Shown here: piece by piece, positions 1 to 6,841 of the stretch
How the letters are laid out: each line of letters begins with the position of its first letter
Position numbering within the stretch: position 1 is the stretch's first letter
Source of the DNA: an uncultured Muribaculaceae bacterium
GTDB lineage: Bacteria > Bacteroidota > Bacteroidia > Bacteroidales > Muribaculaceae
DNA: 21,831 nucleotides
NCBI GenBank assembly: GCA_902494515.1
Contig: CABUTS010000046.1
Coordinates: 1 to 21,831 of the forward strand
Direction: 5' to 3'
Made by a program: the position numbers and the translations under genes
Notes under the pieces: generated by a model
What the model was told of the DNA's origin: nothing
What the model saw: only the letters and a program-made list of their open reading frames with translations
Databases searched by the model: none

Positions 1-51
1 AGTCGGATGCTGAGCCATCACGATGCGATTGTTCTCATTCAAATTAAACAT
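1..51 (-). CDS. 5' end of a minus-strand gene, possibly IS66-family TnpB (partial)
   Basis: An ATG at 51-49 opens a frame that stays open to the window edge and encodes MFNLNENNRIVMAQHPT. The start, with a short polar run followed by a PT pair, resembles the beginning of IS66-family accessory proteins TnpB, which usually continue with DMR(K/M)G; that continuation lies outside the window. A good promoter sits just upstream (-7 box at 66-73), which supports this being a real gene start. TnpB normally follows tnpA in an IS66 operon, and no tnpA is present here, so the assignment is tentative. Only 17 residues are visible. Confidence 0.45.
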   Translation of the reverse strand, partial: MFNLNENNRIVMAQHPT

Positions 52-65
52 AGCGTTTTTGTTTG

Positions 66-92
66 CAAAGTTAGCAAGCAAAAGCGCTACGC
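66..92 (-). promoter_or_regulatory. Bacteroidota-type promoter for the left-edge gene
   Basis: On the minus strand the -7 box TAACTTTG (73-66) is preceded by a TTTG, with 18 nt between the two, matching the Bacteroidota sigma-ABfr consensus TTTG-N(17-23)-TAnnTTTG. The start codon at 51 is only about 15 nt past the box, so the leader would be very short. Confidence 0.6.
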
Positions 93-136
93 AAAAGCCG
101 GCCGTTTTCGGACGGATACGGATCAACCGCAGGGGT

Positions 137-1618
137 TTAGTAGTTGCGGGCGATGATAACGCGCTGGGCCGAAGGCTTGCCGGTTACCATGCACTTGCCC
201 GGGGTCTTGTCACCTTCCAGGGGGATGCAGCGGATGGTTGCCTTGGTTTCGGCCTTGATCTTCTCCTCGGTTTCGGGGGTGCCGTCCCAGTGGCAGAGCA
301 GGAAGCCGCCCTTCTCGATTTCTTCCTTGAATTCGTCGTAGGAATTGACCTCGCGGGTCATCTCCTGACGGTGCTTCAGGGCTTTGTCGTAGATGTTCTG
401 CTGAATCTGCTCCAGAAGGTTCTGGATGTAGACGGCGATGCCGCCGATGGGCTGAACTTCCTTTTCGAGGGTGTCGCGGCGCATGAGTTCCACGGTTCCC
501 TGTTCGAGGTCGCGGGCACCGATGGCCAGACGGACGGGCACACCCTTGAGCTCGTAGTCGGCGAACTTGAAGCCGGGACGGCGGTTCTCGGCATCGTCAT
601 ATTTAACGCGGATACCCATCGAGCGGAGCTCTTCGACAATCGGGGCGACCTTCTCGGAGATGGCAGCGAGCTGTTCGGCGTTCTTGTAGATGGGGACGAT
701 AACCACATGGATGGGGGCGATATGGGGAGGCAGCACCAGGCCGTTGTCGTCGGAGTGACACATGATCATGGCGCCCATCAGACGGGTGGAAACGCCCCAG
801 GAGGTAGCCCATACATATTCGGGCTGGTTGTCCTTGTTGATGAAGGTCACGTCGAAGGCCTTTGCGAAGTTCTGACCCAGGAAATGCGATGTTCCGGACT
901 GCAGCGCCTTGCCGTCCTGCATCATGGCCTCAATAGTATATGTGTCAATAGCGCCGGCAAAACGTTCGTTGGCACTCTTGACGCCGCAAATCACGGGGAT
1001 ACCGAGGTATTTCTCGGCGAAGACGCGGTAGACTTCGAGCATCTCCTTTGCTTTGCCCTCAGCCTCCTCGCGGGTAGCGTGGGCGGTGTGCCCTTCCTGC
1101 CAGAGGAACTCGCTGGTACGCAGGAACATACGGGTGCGCATTTCCCAGCGCATCACATTGGCCCACTGGTTGCAGAGGATAGGCAGGTCGCGATATGAGG
1201 TAATCCAGTTGCGGTATGTGTTCCAGATGATGGTCTCGGAGGTCGGACGGATAATCAGTTCTTCCTCGAGTTTGGCCTCGGGGTCAACGACAACGCCGGC
1301 GCCGTTGGGGTCGTTCTTGAGGCGGTAGTGGGTAACCACGGCGCACTCCTTGGCGAAACCTTCGACATGTTCTGCCTCCTTGCAAAGGAAGGATTTGGGA
1401 ATCAGCAGCGGGAAGTAGGCGTTCTGCACTCCGGAAGCCTTGAACATCTGGTCAAGGGTCTGTTGCATACGTTCCCAGATGGCGTAGCCATAGGGCTTTA
1501 TGATCATGCAACCGCGCACGGGCGACTGCTCGGCGAGGTCAGCTTTGACAACAAGGTCGTTGTACCACTGCGAGTAGTTGTCGGCTCGCTTGGTGAGGTC
1601 TTTAAGTTCTTTTGCCAT
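137..1618 (-). CDS. proS: Prolyl-tRNA synthetase (archaeal/eukaryote-like type)
   Basis: This 493-residue cytosolic class II aminoacyl-tRNA synthetase charges tRNA-Pro with proline using ATP. The sequence shows the class II core (RPTSETIIW near residue 125, then the FLRTSEFLWQEGHTAH motif and GTSHFLGQNF), a C-terminal anticodon-binding domain, and the extra C-terminal domain ending in RNY that marks the eukaryote/archaeal-like ProRS. The bacterial inserted editing domain is absent. Length is normal for this type, about 480-500 residues. The ATG at 1618 begins MAKELKDLTKRADNYSQWY, the usual start. It has its own promoter and is probably monocistronic, as a terminator-like hairpin separates it from rplT upstream. 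Confidence 0.96.
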   Translation of the reverse strand: MAKELKDLTKRADNYSQWYNDLVVKADLAEQSPVRGCMIIKPYGYAIWERMQQTLDQMFKASGVQNAYFPLLIPKSFLCKEAEHVEGFAKECAVVTHYRLKNDPNGAGVVVDPEAKLEEELIIRPTSETIIWNTYRNWITSYRDLPILCNQWANVMRWEMRTRMFLRTSEFLWQEGHTAHATREEAEGKAKEMLEVYRVFAEKYLGIPVICGVKSANERFAGAIDTYTIEAMMQDGKALQSGTSHFLGQNFAKAFDVTFINKDNQPEYVWATSWGVSTRLMGAMIMCHSDDNGLVLPPHIAPIHVVIVPIYKNAEQLAAISEKVAPIVEELRSMGIRVKYDDAENRRPGFKFADYELKGVPVRLAIGARDLEQGTVELMRRDTLEKEVQPIGGIAVYIQNLLEQIQQNIYDKALKHRQEMTREVNSYDEFKEEIEKGGFLLCHWDGTPETEEKIKAETKATIRCIPLEGDKTPGKCMVTGKPSAQRVIIARNY

Positions 1619-1649
1619 TGCAAAAATTGGAATACGGTATATTTTGGTG

Positions 1650-1657
1650 CAAAGTTA
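1650..1657 (-). promoter_or_regulatory. proS promoter -7 box
   Basis: TAACTTTG on the minus strand matches the Bacteroidota -7 consensus TAnnTTTG. It lies 31 nt upstream of the proS ATG, giving a predicted leader of about 25 nt. Confidence 0.6.
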
Positions 1658-1678
1658 CAAAATTTCCCGCAATCCCCC

Positions 1679-1722
1679 AAAAAAATGAAACAAGCTGCCA
1701 TGCTCGGTAGCATGACAGCTTG
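1679..1722 (-). terminator. Rho-independent terminator after rplT
   Basis: The arms at 1691-1704 and 1709-1722 pair over 14 positions with one mismatch and a 4-nt loop. On the minus strand the stem is followed by a T-rich run (tttcattttttt). It ends the thrS-infC-rpmI-rplT operon just before the proS promoter. Confidence 0.8.
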
Positions 1723-1817
1723 TTGTTTAGCCGATTAAGATGGGCAACGGGGTTCTGTATCCCGGCTCGCGGGAGCGGCCTCGGGAGCAGAAAAATCTAT
1801 GGCGTTGCCGGAGCGGT

Positions 1818-2168
1818 TTATGCGTTCTTGACTTTGTCAACAACAGCCTTGAAGGCTGCGGGGTTGTTGAGGGCCAGGTCGGCGAGGACTTTGCGGTTGA
1901 TTTCGATGCCGGCTTTGTGGATGAGGCCCATCAGCTTGGAGTAGCTGAGGTCTTCCTGACGGGCAGCAGCGTTGATACGCTGAATCCAGAGGGCACGGAA
2001 GTTGCGCTTTTTGTCCTTACGGTCGCGGTAGGCGTAGGTGAGACCTTTTTCCCAGGTGTTCTTGGCAACGGTCCACACGTTACGGCGGCAACCAAAGTAA
2101 CCGCGGGTTAATTTCAGGATTTTCTTACGACGAGCACGGGATGCTACGTGGTTTACTGATCTTGGCAT
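1818..2168 (-). CDS. rplT: Large-subunit ribosomal protein bL20
   Basis: This 116-residue RNA-binding protein of the 50S subunit is needed early in subunit assembly. The sequence MPRSVNHVASRARRKKILK followed by the RGYFGCRRNVW and RDRKDKKRNFRALWIQRINAA segments is diagnostic of L20. The start was set at the ATG at 2168, because the conserved protein begins MPRSVN; an ATG four codons upstream is in frame but not conserved. In other bacteria L20 represses its own operon by binding mRNA near rpmI/rplT. It is the last gene of the operon and is separated from rpmI by an unusually long 298-nt spacer. Confidence 0.97.
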   Translation of the reverse strand: MPRSVNHVASRARRKKILKLTRGYFGCRRNVWTVAKNTWEKGLTYAYRDRKDKKRNFRALWIQRINAAARQEDLSYSKLMGLIHKAGIEINRKVLADLALNNPAAFKAVVDKVKNA

Positions 2169-2235
2169 TTTATTTGACAAGTTTTGAATGTCAGCGGCTT
2201 GCGGCGGAATCTGTTTTAGGCCGTAATGCTCTTAG

Positions 2236-2447
2236 GGCATGACATCCGGTTAGTAGATTTCGGACCACTTGGGGTTTCTCAGGCCGGTCCGGTTGCCTTC
2301 GCCGTCAATTCCCGGGGGGAATACGGATCGGCGCTCTTCGCGAGAGGCCGGTGTTAGGAGAAATGCTGAGGAGAATTTCCTGCAGGCTCTTCGGGTTGAA
2401 GTGAATCGCGTGGCGGAACAGTCGGCGGGCCGGATGTCCGTCATGCC
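2236..2447 (-). promoter_or_regulatory. Candidate structured RNA spacer between rpmI and rplT
   Basis: In the transcript the 5' arm (2447-2430) and the 3' arm (2249-2236) can pair over 14 bp (GGCATG with CATGCC, ACATCCGG with CCGGATGT) with a 4-nt ACGG bulge, closing a GC-rich loop of about 180 nt. Inside are smaller hairpins, such as ATTCCC-ccc-GGGAAT and a CTCT/AGAG stem near 2335-2345. L20 is known to autoregulate through structured mRNA in this region in other bacteria, so an L20-responsive element is a reasonable inference. A MITE-like insertion with inverted ends is an alternative. Confidence 0.45.
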
Positions 2448-2466
2448 GAATATCCGCGGGCACAAA

Positions 2467-2664
2467 TTACTTCAGGCCAAGTAATGCCTTTACATTGGCT
2501 TCGTCTACCTTGCTGACTATGCCGAAGTGGGTGAGGTTTCTCTTCTGCTTTTTGGTCTTCTTCGTGAGAATGTGACTCTTGTAAGCGTGCTTTCTCTTGA
2601 TCTTTCCTGATCCGGTAAGGGCGAACCTCTTTTTGGCACCGGAATTAGTCTTAATCTTTGGCAT
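2467..2664 (-). CDS. rpmI: Large-subunit ribosomal protein bL35
   Basis: This 65-residue basic protein of the 50S subunit has the complete L35 pattern MPKIKTNSGAKKRF, then GSGKIKRKHAYKSHIL and a Lys-rich middle. Length is standard (about 65). It lies between infC (107 nt upstream) and rplT (298 nt downstream), the conserved infC-rpmI-rplT order. The ATG at 2664 gives the canonical N-terminus. Confidence 0.97.
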   Translation of the reverse strand: MPKIKTNSGAKKRFALTGSGKIKRKHAYKSHILTKKTKKQKRNLTHFGIVSKVDEANVKALLGLK

Positions 2665-2722
2665 TTTTTTGTTAGATAATTATGAAATTGATAGTTTGGT
2701 GACTCGCACCAGTTTATGTAAC

Positions 2723-2757
2723 GTGCGCTTCGGGGCGTTTATTGCCCCGGATTGCAC
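2723..2757 (-). promoter_or_regulatory. Hairpin in the infC-rpmI gap
   Basis: CGGGGC (2731-2736) pairs with GCCCCG (2744-2749) around a 7-nt loop, with a possible outer GTGC/GCAC extension. No T-run follows, so it looks more like an mRNA regulatory or processing structure upstream of rpmI than a terminator. Confidence 0.4.
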
Positions 2758-2771
2758 ATTTTATTGCTTTT

Positions 2772-3557
2772 TTATGCTTTTTTCTTGGGGGAAAGCATGA
2801 TTGTCATGCGCTTTCCTTCGAGAACAGGCATCTGCTCGACCTTGCCGTATTCCTCCAGGTCGTTGGCGAAACGGAGGAGAAGCACTTCGCCCTGCTCTTT
2901 GAACAGAATCGAACGGCCTTTGAAAAAGACGTAGGCCTTGACCTTCGACCCTTCGCCGAGGAAGTTCTGGGCGTGTTTGAGCTTGAAATTGTAGTCATGC
3001 TCATCGGTCTGGGGACCGAAACGGATCTCCTTGACGGTGACCTTGGTAGCTTTGGCTTTCTGTTCCTTCTGACGCTTTTTCTGCTGATAAAGGAACTTGG
3101 AGTAATCGAGAATCTTGCAGACGGGGGGCTGGGCTGTGGGGGAGATTTCCACCAGGTCGAGCTCCATTTCGTCGGCAAGTTTCAGAGCTTGCTGGATAGG
3201 CACAATCCCGTTTTCAACATTATCGCCGACGAGGCGCACCTCTTTGGCGCGGATACGTTCGTTAATGTTGTAGGGTTCCTCCTTGCGGGGAGGACGGGGG
3301 CCGTTCATCGGAGGACGGGGACCCGAGGGACGGGGACCGGAGAAACCTCCGGGGCGCGGACCCGAGAAGCCACCGGGACGGGGACCGGAACCGGCAGGCC
3401 TGGGGCCTGAACCAGCAGGGCGGGGACCCTGGGGACGGGGTGAACCCTGTCCGGGGTTGGAAGAATGTTGCCCGGAACCGGCGGGACGGGGTGCTCCGTA
3501 ATGGTTGGAGGAGCCGGAGGGACGCTGACCTCCGTTGTGCATTGGTTTTTTATCCAT
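2772..3557 (-). CDS. infC: Translation initiation factor IF-3 with a long Gly/Pro/Arg-rich N-terminal extension
   Basis: IF-3 binds the 30S subunit, prevents premature 50S joining and checks initiator tRNA and start codon. The core starts near residue 95 (PYNINERIRAKEVRL) and contains the N-domain (DLVEISPTAQPPVCKILDY), the Lys-rich linker helix, and the C-domain (GPQTDEHDYNFKLKHA to MLSPKKKA), about 167 residues. Before it are about 94 residues of low-complexity sequence with repeated GPRPAGS and GPRPGGFS units, predicted disordered and basic; most IF-3 proteins have only a few residues here. The frame is continuous with the ATG at 3557 (MDKKPMHNGG). An internal in-frame ATG at residue 84 could give a short form. 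The gene lies between thrS and rpmI as is typical. Confidence 0.95.
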   Translation of the reverse strand: MDKKPMHNGGQRPSGSSNHYGAPRPAGSGQHSSNPGQGSPRPQGPRPAGSGPRPAGSGPRPGGFSGPRPGGFSGPRPSGPRPPMNGPRPPRKEEPYNINERIRAKEVRLVGDNVENGIVPIQQALKLADEMELDLVEISPTAQPPVCKILDYSKFLYQQKKRQKEQKAKATKVTVKEIRFGPQTDEHDYNFKLKHAQNFLGEGSKVKAYVFFKGRSILFKEQGEVLLLRFANDLEEYGKVEQMPVLEGKRMTIMLSPKKKA

Positions 3558-3697
3558 TCAGAGATTGTTGGTGAATGATCCTTTTATTTCGGGTATACGG
3601 GTATATAGGATTAACAACGCCCGAATATAAAAGTTGGAGGGGCTTTCAACTCCCGGCCGAACTTGGTGAGCCGGCCGGGAAGCTGGATATTGGGTTG
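3558..3697 (-). promoter_or_regulatory. Structured infC leader in the thrS-infC gap
   Basis: Three hairpins can form in the transcript before infC: an 8-bp GC stem (3652-3659 with 3672-3679, CCCGGCCG/CGGCCGGG, 12-nt loop), a weaker AGTTG/CAACT stem (3632-3636 with 3647-3651) followed by TTTTAT, and a TATT-CGGG/CCCGAAATA stem (3585-3593 with 3620-3627) just before the start codon. One could act as a partial terminator or a control element for infC; none has a long T-run. Confidence 0.4.
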
Positions 3698-3767
3698 TTA
3701 TTTCAGTTCAGGGGGTAACTTGTGACTGAATGTTATTTCAGTTCAGGTGTTTACTCGGAGCTGGCGT
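3698..3767. repeat. 35-bp tandem repeat derived from the thrS 3' end
   Basis: Two 35-bp units begin at 3698 and 3733 and share 24 of 35 bases, including an identical 15-base start (ttatttcagttcagg). A third, shorter match begins exactly 35 bp further at 3768, where it is the thrS stop region. Read on the minus strand, each unit recreates Glu-Leu-Lys-stop, the end of ThrRS. The repeats lie outside the coding region. Confidence 0.7.
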
Positions 3768-5699
3768 TTATTTGAGTTCCTTGACGAGACGGTTGATTTC
3801 GGCGGCGAATTCGTCGACCTTCATCGTGCCCTTGTCCCCTTCGCCCTGCTTGCGGACGGAAACAGCGCCTTCGGCTTCTTCCTTCTCTCCGACAATAAGC
3901 ATGTAGGGAACGCGCTTGAGCTCGTTGTCGCGGATCTTGCGGCCGATCTTCTCGTTGCGGTCATCGACTGTAACGCGGACGTCAGCCTCGTTGAGCTGCT
4001 CGGCCACCTTGTGGGCATAGTCGTTGAACTTCTCGGAGATAGGCAGGATGATAGCCTGATCGGGAGCGAGCCACAGTGGGAACTTGCCGGCGGTGTGCTC
4101 GAGGAGCACGGCCACGAAGCGTTCGAGCGAGCCGAAGGGAGCGCGGTGAATCATAACCGGGCGGTGCTTCTGGTTGTCGGCGCCGGTGTATTCGAGCTGG
4201 AAGCGCTCGGGGAGGTTGTAGTCGACCTGAATGGTGCCGAGCTGCCAGCGGCGACCGATGGCATCCTTAACCATAAAGTCGAGTTTCGGGCCGTAGAAGG
4301 CGGCTTCGCCGAGTTCCTTGCGAGCCTTGATACCCTTCTCCTCGCAAGCCTCGATGATGGCCTGCTCGGCGAGGTGCCAGTTCTCGTCGGAACCGATATA
4401 TTTCTCCTTGTTCTTCGGGTCGCGGAGCGAAATCTGAGCCTCGTAGTTGTTGAAGTCGAGGGCGCCGAAGATGTAGAGGATGATGTCCATGACCTTCAGG
4501 AACTCCTCCTTGATCTGCTCGGGAGTGCAGAACAGGTGGGCATCGTCCTGAGTGAATCCACGCACACGGGTCAGGCCGTGAAGCTCGCCGGTCTGTTCGT
4601 AGCGGTAAACCGTGCCGAATTCGGCGAGACGCATGGGCAGGTCGCGGTATGAACGGGGAGCGGCCTTGAAGATTTCGCAGTGGTGAGGGCAGTTCATGGG
4701 TTTGAGCATGTACTCCTCCCCTTCCTGCGGGGTGTGGATCGGCTGGAAGGAGTCCTTGCCATATTTGGCGTAGTGGCCGGAAGTAACGTAGAGCTGCTTG
4801 TTACCGATATGCGGGGTGATTACCTGGAGGTAACCGTACTTCTTCTGAATCTTGCGGAGGAACTGCTCCAGACGGTCGCGCAGGGCGGCGCCCTTCGGGA
4901 GCCAGAGGGGCAGACCGGCGCCGACGTTGGTGGAGAAAGCGAAAAGCTCCATCTCCTTGCCGAGCTTGCGGTGGTCGCGCTTCTTGGCTTCCTCGAGGAG
5001 AGCGAGATACTCGTCGAGCATCTTTTTCTTGGGGAAGGTGATGCCATAGACGCGCACCAGCTGGTTGCGCTTCTCGTCGCCGCGCCAGTAAGCGCCGGCC
5101 AGCGACATAACCTTGCAGGCCTTGATGACGCCGGTGGAGGGGATGTGCGGACCGCGGCAGAGGTCGGTGAACGCGCCCTGGGTGTAGGTTGTGATGTGGC
5201 CGTCCTCGAGTTCCGAAATCAGCTCACATTTGTATTCCTCGTTGCGGTCGCCGAACATCTTGAGGGCGTCGGCTTTGGTGATATCCTTGCGCACGATAGG
5301 CTCGTCGCGGCGGGCGAGCTCGAGCATTTTAGCTTCGATTTTGGGGAAATCGGCGGCTGTGATGTCGTTGCCATTGGGGTCGATGTCGTAGTAGAATCCG
5401 TTTTCAATGGCCGGACCGATGCCGAACTTCACACCGGGATAGAGCTCCTGAAGGGCCTCGGCCAGCAGGTGGGCCGACGAGTGCCAGAAAGCGTGCTTGC
5501 CTTCGGGGTCATCCCATTTGAAAAGCTGAATTGTAGCGTCTTCGGTGATCGGACGGGTGAGGTCCCATTCCTGTTCGTTGACTGACGCAGCCAGAACTTC
5601 GCGACCCAGCTGGGGCGAGAGGCTCTTGGCGATTTCCAGGGGAGTAACCCCTGCTTCATACTGTTTTACCGACTTGTCGGGAAACGTAATGTTAATCAT
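3768..5699 (-). CDS. thrS: Threonyl-tRNA synthetase
   Basis: This 643-residue class II synthetase charges tRNA-Thr and clears mischarged Ser-tRNA. Domains in order are an N-terminal TGS domain (residues 1-60), an editing domain with the HSSAH (about 73-77) and CRGPH motifs, a catalytic core holding the zinc ligands in MNCPHH, DDAHLF and MIHRA, and a C-terminal anticodon-binding domain (from about 545). Length is normal. The ATG at 5699 gives the canonical MINITFPD start. It is the first gene of the thrS-infC-rpmI-rplT operon, with a leader of about 140 nt. The protein ends KELK, and this 3' end is copied downstream as a tandem repeat. Confidence 0.97.
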   Translation of the reverse strand: MINITFPDKSVKQYEAGVTPLEIAKSLSPQLGREVLAASVNEQEWDLTRPITEDATIQLFKWDDPEGKHAFWHSSAHLLAEALQELYPGVKFGIGPAIENGFYYDIDPNGNDITAADFPKIEAKMLELARRDEPIVRKDITKADALKMFGDRNEEYKCELISELEDGHITTYTQGAFTDLCRGPHIPSTGVIKACKVMSLAGAYWRGDEKRNQLVRVYGITFPKKKMLDEYLALLEEAKKRDHRKLGKEMELFAFSTNVGAGLPLWLPKGAALRDRLEQFLRKIQKKYGYLQVITPHIGNKQLYVTSGHYAKYGKDSFQPIHTPQEGEEYMLKPMNCPHHCEIFKAAPRSYRDLPMRLAEFGTVYRYEQTGELHGLTRVRGFTQDDAHLFCTPEQIKEEFLKVMDIILYIFGALDFNNYEAQISLRDPKNKEKYIGSDENWHLAEQAIIEACEEKGIKARKELGEAAFYGPKLDFMVKDAIGRRWQLGTIQVDYNLPERFQLEYTGADNQKHRPVMIHRAPFGSLERFVAVLLEHTAGKFPLWLAPDQAIILPISEKFNDYAHKVAEQLNEADVRVTVDDRNEKIGRKIRDNELKRVPYMLIVGEKEEAEGAVSVRKQGEGDKGTMKVDEFAAEINRLVKELK

Positions 5700-5724
5700 G
5701 AGATAAATAACTGTTTATCAATAA

Positions 5725-5747
5725 ATTGCCACAAACAACATGGCAAT
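5725..5747 (-). promoter_or_regulatory. Hairpin in the thrS leader
   Basis: A 7-bp stem (ATTGCCA with TGGCAAT, 9-nt loop) lies in the transcribed leader about 25 nt before the thrS start codon. In other bacteria ThrRS or a T-box controls thrS at its leader; no T-box is seen here, so this is only a candidate site. Confidence 0.3.
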
Positions 5748-5842
5748 CAAACAACACACAATTCGCGCCGGACCACCACGGAAAACTCCTCAAAAACGAC
5801 ATGGGAAGCGCTCTTCCGCGGACTCGGGCGAGAAATCAGCCA

Positions 5843-5850
5843 CAAAGTTA
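5843..5850 (-). promoter_or_regulatory. thrS promoter -7 box
   Basis: TAACTTTG on the minus strand matches the Bacteroidota -7 consensus and is the only good match in the thrS-rpsP gap on that strand. The predicted leader is about 140 nt. An AT-rich repeat array abuts its upstream side. Confidence 0.55.
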
Positions 5851-5853
5851 ACA

Positions 5854-5933
5854 ATTATTTTTGAATAATCAGAATTATTTTTGACTAATCAGAAATTATT
5901 TTTTGAAATATCAGAATTTATTTTTGAAATATC
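5854..5933. repeat. Four-copy 20-22 bp AT-rich tandem repeat beside the thrS promoter
   Basis: Four units of about ATTATTTTTGAATAATCAGA follow one another with small differences. Each contains TATTTTTG (one copy has an extra T), at 5856, 5876, 5897 and 5919. The array covers the -33 and upstream region of the thrS promoter. Together with the thrS leader and the rpsP terminator it makes up the 394-nt gene-free gap 5700-6093; I see no gene there. Confidence 0.75.
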
Positions 5934-6010
5934 GCCATGATTTCGCGAGATTTTTTCAAAGCCTTCCGACTAAAACCTGTTCCGATTAGCGAAAAAGCTA
6001 TTCCGGTTAA

Positions 6011-6056
6011 CGAAAAAACAGATCCTGAGGACTGTAAGCAGTCAGTCAGGACCTGT
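6011..6056 (-). terminator. Rho-independent terminator of rpsP
   Basis: In the minus-strand transcript a long stem (ACAG/CTGT, TCCTGA/TCAGGA, GACTG/CAGTC with small mismatches) at 6056-6018 is followed directly by a TTTTTT run. Confidence 0.85.
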
Positions 6057-6093
6057 ATTTTGTTAGCAAGTTGGCGAAGGGTACCGGGCTGAA

Positions 6094-6648
6094 TTATTCA
6101 GCGGCGGGAGCCTCGGCAGCAGGAGCTTCTTCAGCGGGAGCTTCAGCAGCAGCCTTTGCAGCTTCTTCGGCAGCCTTGGCGGCAGCGATTTCAGCCTTCT
6201 TCTTGGCTACTTCCTCAGCCTTGGCGGCGTTCTTAGCCTGTTCGGCGGCGAGACGCTCCTTGGCGGCAGCCTGCTTCTTGTCAGCTACGGCAGCCTTCTG
6301 AGCCTCGGTAGCTTTCTCTTTGTTGGCCTTCCAGGCATCGAAACGACGCTGAGCTTCAGCTTCGTCGAAAGCGCCCTTGCGGACGCCACCCTGGAGGTGC
6401 TTCATCAGCATGACGCCCTCGCGGGAGAGGATGCTGCGAACGGTGTCGGTGGGTTCAGCGCCAACGTTCACCCAGTAGAGTGCGCGCTCGAAGTTGAGGG
6501 TTACGGTAGCGGGGTTGGTGTTGGGGTTGTAAGAGCCGATACGTTCAATAAAGCGACCATCACGTGGTGCTTTGCTGTTGGCGATTACAATGGGATAGAA
6601 CGCATAGTTCTTGCGACCATGGCGTTGCAGTCTGATTTTAGTTGCCAT
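6094..6648 (-). CDS. rpsP: Small-subunit ribosomal protein bS16 with a long Ala/Glu/Lys C-terminal tail
   Basis: This 30S subunit protein carries the S16 fold in its first 85 residues or so (MATKIRLQRHGRKNYAFYPIV, DGRFIERIGSYNP, AEPTDTVRSILSREG). The remaining 100 residues are a charged Ala/Lys/Glu helix-like tail ending in repeats of APAEEAPAAEAPAAE type. Total 184 residues against 80-90 in most bacteria; long S16 tails are known in Bacteroidota. The start was placed at the ATG at 6648, because the 18 upstream in-frame codons are not S16-like. It has its own promoter and terminator, so it is probably monocistronic. Confidence 0.95.
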   Translation of the reverse strand: MATKIRLQRHGRKNYAFYPIVIANSKAPRDGRFIERIGSYNPNTNPATVTLNFERALYWVNVGAEPTDTVRSILSREGVMLMKHLQGGVRKGAFDEAEAQRRFDAWKANKEKATEAQKAAVADKKQAAAKERLAAEQAKNAAKAEEVAKKKAEIAAAKAAEEAAKAAAEAPAEEAPAAEAPAAE

Positions 6649-6721
6649 TAAAAAATGATGTAAAGTGTTAAAACAGAAATTGTTACGTATCCCGGTCATC
6701 ACGTAACCGGGAAATCCGCTG

Positions 6722-6729
6722 CAAAGTTA
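6722..6729 (-). promoter_or_regulatory. rpsP promoter -7 box
   Basis: TAACTTTG on the minus strand, about 74 nt upstream of the rpsP ATG, matches the Bacteroidota -7 consensus. Confidence 0.6.
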
Positions 6730-6841
6730 CGCTTTTTCCCCGGAACCACCAAACATTCGTCAGTTTATTTTAACCTTGACGAGCGTTTCGTCGGATTCCG
6801 TCAGATGACAGAATGGGGGCAAATCACGCTCCGGTCCGGTG

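Noticed and set aside
23..1198. 391-codon plus-strand open frame across proS
   Set aside because: It is antisense to the clearly conserved proS gene, has no recognisable protein pattern and reflects codon bias of a GC-rich gene.
2250..2465. Small ORF between rpmI and rplT as a real protein gene
   Set aside because: The sequence is Arg/Ser-rich with no known pattern, the longest version needs a TTG start, and the stretch is better explained by RNA structure. Kept only as a remark in the spacer finding.
3747..4652. 301-codon plus-strand frames opposite thrS (also 4680-5585)
   Set aside because: They are shadows of the thrS reading frame with no conserved motifs.
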